The translations under genes and the position numbers were made by a program. From the NCBI RefSeq assembly GCF_000805385.1, contig NZ_JTJW01000003.1:186001-250000 (forward strand): a DNA stretch of 64,000 nucleotides, written 5' to 3'. The notes below the pieces were generated by a model. The model was not told the origin of the DNA and did not search any database. It was given only the letters and a program-made list of their open reading frames with translations. Source of the stretch: Mycolicibacterium setense. Its GTDB lineage: Bacteria > Actinomycetota > Actinomycetes > Mycobacteriales > Mycobacteriaceae. Position 1 is the first letter of the stretch. Every line of letters starts with the position of its first letter. Shown here piece by piece: positions 60,962-64,000 of the stretch.

Positions 60962-62413
60962 ATGGACAGCAGCAGGTCGTGGCACCGGCGATGGTTGAGT
61001 GTGGTGGGCATCGCGGCGATCGCGCTGACCGCGGTCGCCTGCGGTGGTGACAAGGGTTCGGACAAGACTTCGAGCGCATCCACCGGTGAGGTGACCGCGG
61101 ACCAGATCCGGGAGATCGCCAAGCAGGCCTACATTTACGGCTTCCCGATGGTGGACAACTATCGGATCCAGTACGCCTACTTCCAGGACAAGCAGAATCC
61201 GCAGTACATGGCGCCGTGGAACGTTCTGCATTCCGTGGCGAAGGTGTTCACACCTGCGGACACCACGATTCAGACCCCCAATTCGGACACCCCGTACAGC
61301 TTCTTCGGTGCCGATCTGCGCACGGAGCCTTACGTTCTGAGCGTTCCGGCGATCGAAGCGAAGCGCTACTACTCGCTCCAGTTCATGGACCAGTACATGT
61401 ACAACTTCGACTACGTGGGCAGCCGGACAACCGGCAACGATGCGGGCAAGTACCTGCTCGCGGGGCCGAATTGGAAGGGCGAGAAGCCCGCCGGCATAGA
61501 CAAGGTGCTGCGGTCGGAAACCGAATTCGCGTTCGTGGCGTACCGGACTCAGCTGTTCGGCCCAGACGACCTCGATAACGTGAAGGCGATCCAGGCCGAG
61601 TACAAGGCGGAACCGCTGTCGAAGTTCGAGGGTAAGCCGGCGCCGACCGCTGCACCGGCGGTGGACTTCGTGGTTCCGCAGACCCCGGAGGAGGAGCGGA
61701 AGTCTCCGGAGTTCTTCGAGACGCTCAACTTTGTTCTGCAGTTCGCGCCGGTCCTGGATACGGAGAAGGAACTTCGCGCCAAGTTCGCCTCGATCGGAAT
61801 CGGTACGGACAAGAACCTGGACATCGAGTCGCTGAGCAAGGACAAGCAGGAGGCTTTCCAGGCGGCGATCACCGATGCGTGGAAGGAATACGATCCGACC
61901 CAGGCGAAGGTGGAGAGCGGGCAGATCGCACCCAGTGAGCTGTTCGGCAACCGCCAGACGCTTGGCACCAACTACCTGTATCGGATGGCCGGAGCCATCA
62001 ACGGCATCTTCGGCAACGACAAGGCCGAGGCGATGTACCCGAGCGCCTCGAAGGACTCCGCTGGTGCTCCGCTCGATGGCGCGAACAAGTACACCTATCG
62101 CTATGCGCCGGGACAGTTGCCTCCGGTGAACGCGTTCTGGTCGCTCACGATGTACCGCATGCCGCAGAGTCTGCTGGTCGCGAATCCGATCAACCGCTAC
62201 CTGATCAACTCGCCGATGCTGCCCACCCTGAAGCAGGATCCCGATGGCGGGTACACCATCTACGTACAGCGAGAAACCCCGGGCCCGGAGCGGGAATCGA
62301 ACTGGCTACCGGCACCTGAGGGACCTTTCCGGTTGACGCAACGGCTGTACTGGCCCAAGGAGGCCGCGCTCGACGGGAACTGGCAAGCGCCGGTGCCTCA
62401 GAAGGCCGGATGA
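60962..62413 (+). CDS. DUF1254/DUF1214 lipoprotein, first of two tandem paralogues
   Basis: A 483-residue exported lipoprotein. A basic, hydrophobic N-terminus ends in a lipobox before Cys27 (ALTAVAC). DUF1254 spans about 55-200 (AKQAYIYGFPMVDNYRIQYAYF, TPNSDTPYSFFGADLRTEP, YYSLQFMDQYMYNFDYVGSRTTG). DUF1214 spans about 360-470 (PPVNAFWSLTMYRMPQSLLVANPINRYLI). GGAGGG lies 6 nt before the ATG. Function of the family is unknown. The next gene encodes a close paralogue, and the AraC regulator diverges upstream. Confidence 0.88.
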   Translation: MDSSRSWHRRWLSVVGIAAIALTAVACGGDKGSDKTSSASTGEVTADQIREIAKQAYIYGFPMVDNYRIQYAYFQDKQNPQYMAPWNVLHSVAKVFTPADTTIQTPNSDTPYSFFGADLRTEPYVLSVPAIEAKRYYSLQFMDQYMYNFDYVGSRTTGNDAGKYLLAGPNWKGEKPAGIDKVLRSETEFAFVAYRTQLFGPDDLDNVKAIQAEYKAEPLSKFEGKPAPTAAPAVDFVVPQTPEEERKSPEFFETLNFVLQFAPVLDTEKELRAKFASIGIGTDKNLDIESLSKDKQEAFQAAITDAWKEYDPTQAKVESGQIAPSELFGNRQTLGTNYLYRMAGAINGIFGNDKAEAMYPSASKDSAGAPLDGANKYTYRYAPGQLPPVNAFWSLTMYRMPQSLLVANPINRYLINSPMLPTLKQDPDGGYTIYVQRETPGPERESNWLPAPEGPFRLTQRLYWPKEAALDGNWQAPVPQKAG

Positions 62414-62498
62414 ATGTGATCGTCCGTTCTGTGTTGCCGCGCTTGGGAACTCACGGCGCGATATTCGATATGCGGTCAAACAGTCACGGAGGAGACCC

Positions 62499-63935
62499 AT
62501 GCTGGGGCGGAATAGATCTTGGCGCCGTGGGACGGCCGTCATCGCCACGGCGGTGCTCGCGGTGACGCTGTCCGGTTGCGGAGGCGACATGCAGTCGAGC
62601 GAACCGACTGAGGTGACTACCGCACAGATGCGTGAGATCGCGAAGCAGGCGTACATCTACGGGTATCCGATGGTCGACAGCTATCGGATCCAGTACGCGT
62701 ATTTCCAGGACAAGCAGAGCTCACAGTTCCGCAGCCCGTGGAACACGCTGCACTCCGACGCCCACGTGGCCACTCCCGCGGACACCGCGGTGCAGACCCC
62801 GAACTCGGATACCCCGTACAGCACCTTGGGCGCGGATCTGCGTGCGGAGCCAGTGGTGCTGACGGTGCCCGAAGTCGAGAGCAACCGGTACTACTCGGTG
62901 CAACTCATCGATGCCTACACATACAACATGGGCTACCTCGGCAGCCGTACCACCGGGAACAAGCCCGGAAAGTACCTGCTCGCGGGTCCGAACTGGAAGG
63001 GCGAGAAGCCCGCCGGCATCGATGAAATACTGCATGCCGAAACCGATTTCGTCATCGCGTTGTACCGCACCCAGCTGTTCGGCCCCGACGACATCGACAA
63101 CGTGAAGGCGATCCAGGCCGGATACAAGGTGGAACCGCTGTCGACGTTCCTCGGCACAGCGGCGCCCACGGCGCCGCCCGCGATCGACTTCGTGGTTCCG
63201 CAGACCCCGGACGATCAACGGAAGTCACCGAAGTTCTTCGAGACGCTCAACTTCGTGCTGAAGTACGTGCCGGTGCTCGACACGGAAAAGGAACTCCGGG
63301 AGAAGTTCGCGTCGATCGGAATCGGCACCGACGAGAAACTCGATATCGGTGCGCTGCCGGCGGACCAGCAGCAGGCCTTCCAGGACGGGCTCAACGACGC
63401 CTGGACCGAATACAACCAGGTGCAGGCGAAGGTCGACAAGGGTGAGATCACGACCGCCCAGATGTTCGGTACCCGCCAGATGGTGGGAACCAATTACCTG
63501 TACCGGATGGCCGGTGCCATCAACGGCATCTACGGCAACGATGCCGCCGAGGCGATGTATCCGATCTTCCGCCTGGATTCGGGGGGTGCCACGCTCAACG
63601 GCGCGAACAAGTACATCTATCGATTCGCTCCCGGCCAGCTACCGCCGGTCAAGGGGTTCTGGTCCATCACGATGTACCGGCTGCCGCAGAGCCTGTTGGT
63701 GGCCAATCCGATCAATCGGTACCTGATCAACTCGCCGATGCTGCCCGACCTGAAGAAGGATGCCGATGGCGGCTACACCTTCTACGTCCAGAAGGAGTCC
63801 CCGGGCGCGGACAAGGAGTCGAACTGGTTGCCGGCTCCGGAAGGTCCGTTCGTGCTGATCGAGCGGCTGTACTGGCCCGAGGAAGCCGCGCTCGACGGAA
63901 CCTGGAAAGCACCTGCTCCAGAGCAAGTTCGGTAA
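62499..63935 (+). CDS. DUF1254/DUF1214 lipoprotein, second of two tandem paralogues
   Basis: A 478-residue lipoprotein with lipobox VTLSGC (Cys27). It is collinear with the preceding gene along its whole length: AKQAYIYGYPMVDSYRIQYAYF, then GPNWKGEKPAGIDEIL, then SLLVANPINRYLINSPMLP. Differences cluster in the signal region and in about 225-350. GGAGGAG precedes the ATG; the 85-bp spacer to the first copy has no terminator. A recent tandem duplication with divergence is inferred. Confidence 0.88.
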   Translation: MLGRNRSWRRGTAVIATAVLAVTLSGCGGDMQSSEPTEVTTAQMREIAKQAYIYGYPMVDSYRIQYAYFQDKQSSQFRSPWNTLHSDAHVATPADTAVQTPNSDTPYSTLGADLRAEPVVLTVPEVESNRYYSVQLIDAYTYNMGYLGSRTTGNKPGKYLLAGPNWKGEKPAGIDEILHAETDFVIALYRTQLFGPDDIDNVKAIQAGYKVEPLSTFLGTAAPTAPPAIDFVVPQTPDDQRKSPKFFETLNFVLKYVPVLDTEKELREKFASIGIGTDEKLDIGALPADQQQAFQDGLNDAWTEYNQVQAKVDKGEITTAQMFGTRQMVGTNYLYRMAGAINGIYGNDAAEAMYPIFRLDSGGATLNGANKYIYRFAPGQLPPVKGFWSITMYRLPQSLLVANPINRYLINSPMLPDLKKDADGGYTFYVQKESPGADKESNWLPAPEGPFVLIERLYWPEEAALDGTWKAPAPEQVR

Positions 63936-64000
63936 CGCCATCTGGGTGCTCGGATCGTTCGAAATCTGACTGCAGAACACATACTCGTCAGGCGACACGG

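Overview
The window is high-GC actinobacterial DNA that looks like a non-tuberculous, probably rapidly growing, Mycobacterium (Mycolicibacterium-type). Four things point there. From memory, the gene order 1-19100 follows the M. tuberculosis Rv0247c-Rv0265c block: Sdh1, nirBD, sirohydrochlorin chelatase, HemD-like regulator, narK3, aac(2')-I, the Rv0263c/Rv0264c pair and the FecB-like lipoprotein. There are also mycobacterial families (MHB haemophore, DUF3159, PGRS-type glycine repeats), an intrinsic-type AAC(2') gene, and many start codons lying 5-8 nt after a TANNNT -10 box, as in leaderless mycobacterial mRNAs. No rRNA, tRNA or CRISPR array was seen.

Layout. 1-3795: succinate dehydrogenase Sdh1 operon (minus) with a 20-bp CRP-like palindrome upstream. 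3994-7739: an ICL/PEP-mutase-like enzyme, a secreted protein, and a DMT exporter and MocR regulator head to head whose start codons share one CATG. 7855-14986: nitrite assimilation (nirB, nirD, sirB, HemD-winged-helix regulator of NnaR type, narK). 15097-21158: aac(2')-I, 5-oxoprolinase subunits B and C, a queuosine-precursor transporter, a siderophore-binding lipoprotein, a YeiH exporter with a 29-codon upstream ORF, and two small secreted proteins, one an MHB haemophore. 21180-24956: TetR regulator divergent from an amidohydrolase/APC-permease operon. 25038-28018: Ohr/OhrR and an MFS-universal stress protein fusion. 28342-31286: alcohol dehydrogenase and Baeyer-Villiger-type monooxygenase operon.

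About 31320-36970 is a visibly more A+T-rich island. It carries a two-gene Gabija-type anti-phage module (OLD-family ATPase/TOPRIM nuclease overlapping a UvrD-like helicase), a GNAT acetyltransferase and a stub of a TniQ transposition protein. It is the most system-like accessory region in the window.

36977-47514: a secreted PGRS-repeat/endoglycoceramidase-like fusion with a small partner gene, enoyl-CoA hydratase, leaderless amidase, a HAD-like protein without its catalytic aspartate, an MFS permease, SRPBCC and alpha/beta-hydrolase genes, and a LysE exporter. 47702-56389: methyltransferase, an IS630-family transposase remnant, a DUF3159 gene coupled to a frameshifted S9 peptidase, a MerR regulator, a second intact S9 peptidase, a C-terminal MerR remnant, and an SDR preceded by two palindromes one 21-bp step apart. 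56616-63935: a UvrA2-like ATPase, a GNAT, an AraC regulator and, divergent from it, two tandem paralogous DUF1254 lipoproteins.

Working together: NarK, NirBD, SirB (sirohaem supply) and the HemD-like regulator form one nitrite-assimilation unit. Ohr/OhrR is a peroxide switch with a visible 17-bp operator. The TetR locus probably controls import and hydrolysis of an amide-type substrate.
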